Shown here: positions 7,272 to 9,255 of the stretch, in pieces | Numbering within the stretch: position 1 is the first letter of the stretch | Layout of the letters: each line of letters begins with the position of its first letter | Assembly: GCA_946610635.1 (NCBI GenBank) | Contig: CAMOCI010000019.1 | Span: 1-9,255 of the forward strand | Direction: 5' to 3' | DNA: 9,255 nucleotides | From: an uncultured Clostridia bacterium | GTDB lineage: Bacteria; Bacillota; Clostridia; Christensenellales; UBA1242 | The notes under the pieces: model-generated | Databases searched by the model: none | Told to the model about the DNA's origin: nothing | Seen by the model: only the letters and a program-made list of their open reading frames with translations | Translations under genes and position numbers: made by a program

Positions 7272-7366
7272 AAAATTTTAAAAATTGTTATAAAATTTTG
7301 ATTTTTTTATATTTTTTTGCTGTTTTTTGGCTTTTTTATCGATTTTTTTGTAAATTTTTATTTTTT

Positions 7367-7368
<2 letters not shown>
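7272..7368. other. Helically phased A/T-tracts in the gyrB-gyrA spacer (predicted curved DNA)
   Basis: On the + strand T-runs of 5 to 8 bases occupy 7302-7308, 7312-7318, 7323-7328, 7332-7337, 7343-7349, 7355-7359 and 7361-7368. The first six centres lie at about 7305, 7315, 7325.5, 7334.5, 7346 and 7357, a mean spacing of 10.4 bp, which is the helical repeat. AAAATTTT blocks at 7272-7279 and 7292-7299 continue the pattern towards the gyrA ribosome binding site. Such phasing is known to curve DNA. I see no hairpin terminator and no convincing -35/-10 pair here; the TTGACA just upstream of the gyrA Shine-Dalgarno site has no room for a -10. Whether it acts as a supercoiling-sensitive element for gyrA is unknown. 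Confidence 0.6.

Positions 7369-9255
<1,887 letters not shown>

Overview
The window comes from a low-GC (by eye about 30%) bacterium. It uses the standard bacterial code: Trp is TGG, and the stops seen are TAA and TAG. Shine-Dalgarno sites are strong AAGGAG types, the GyrB is the short form without the large insertion found in Gram-negative enzymes, and parS has the Bacillota-type sequence. I infer an uncultured or little-studied Clostridia-like Bacillota. I cannot name genus or species from the sequence.

Layout. At the left is the 3' two-thirds or more of a + strand oligoendopeptidase F gene (pepF), cut by the window edge. It converges on everything else, which is on the minus strand, and a shared bidirectional terminator separates the two. 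Read in the minus direction from the right edge, the order is gyrB (only a few N-terminal codons missing), an A-tract-rich spacer of about 100 bp, gyrA, a terminator, a promoter, rsmG, a 297-bp gap with three identical parS sites, then parA and parB. All main genes are intact apart from the two edge-truncated ones.

How the parts work together. This is chromosome-maintenance DNA of the kind usually found near the replication origin. DNA gyrase sets negative supercoiling. ParA (Soj) and ParB (Spo0J), with the parS centromere, drive origin segregation and SMC loading. RsmG methylates 16S rRNA and is a common origin-proximal neighbour of parAB. No DnaA-box cluster was seen, so the origin itself is probably outside the window. 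gyrBA lies directly upstream of rsmG-parA-parB on the same strand, unlike the arrangement I know from Bacillus and Clostridium. There gyrBA sits on the dnaA side, and rpmH-rnpA-yidC-mnmE-mnmG precede rsmG.

There is no evidence of a mobile element, CRISPR array, tRNA, defence system or wholly new gene system. The most interesting signals are regulatory or structural: a textbook promoter whose predicted start falls on the rsmG ATG (a likely leaderless mRNA), the parS cluster woven into the rsmG terminator and parA promoter, helically phased A-tracts between gyrB and gyrA, and a charged low-complexity insertion within the GyrA C-terminal domain.
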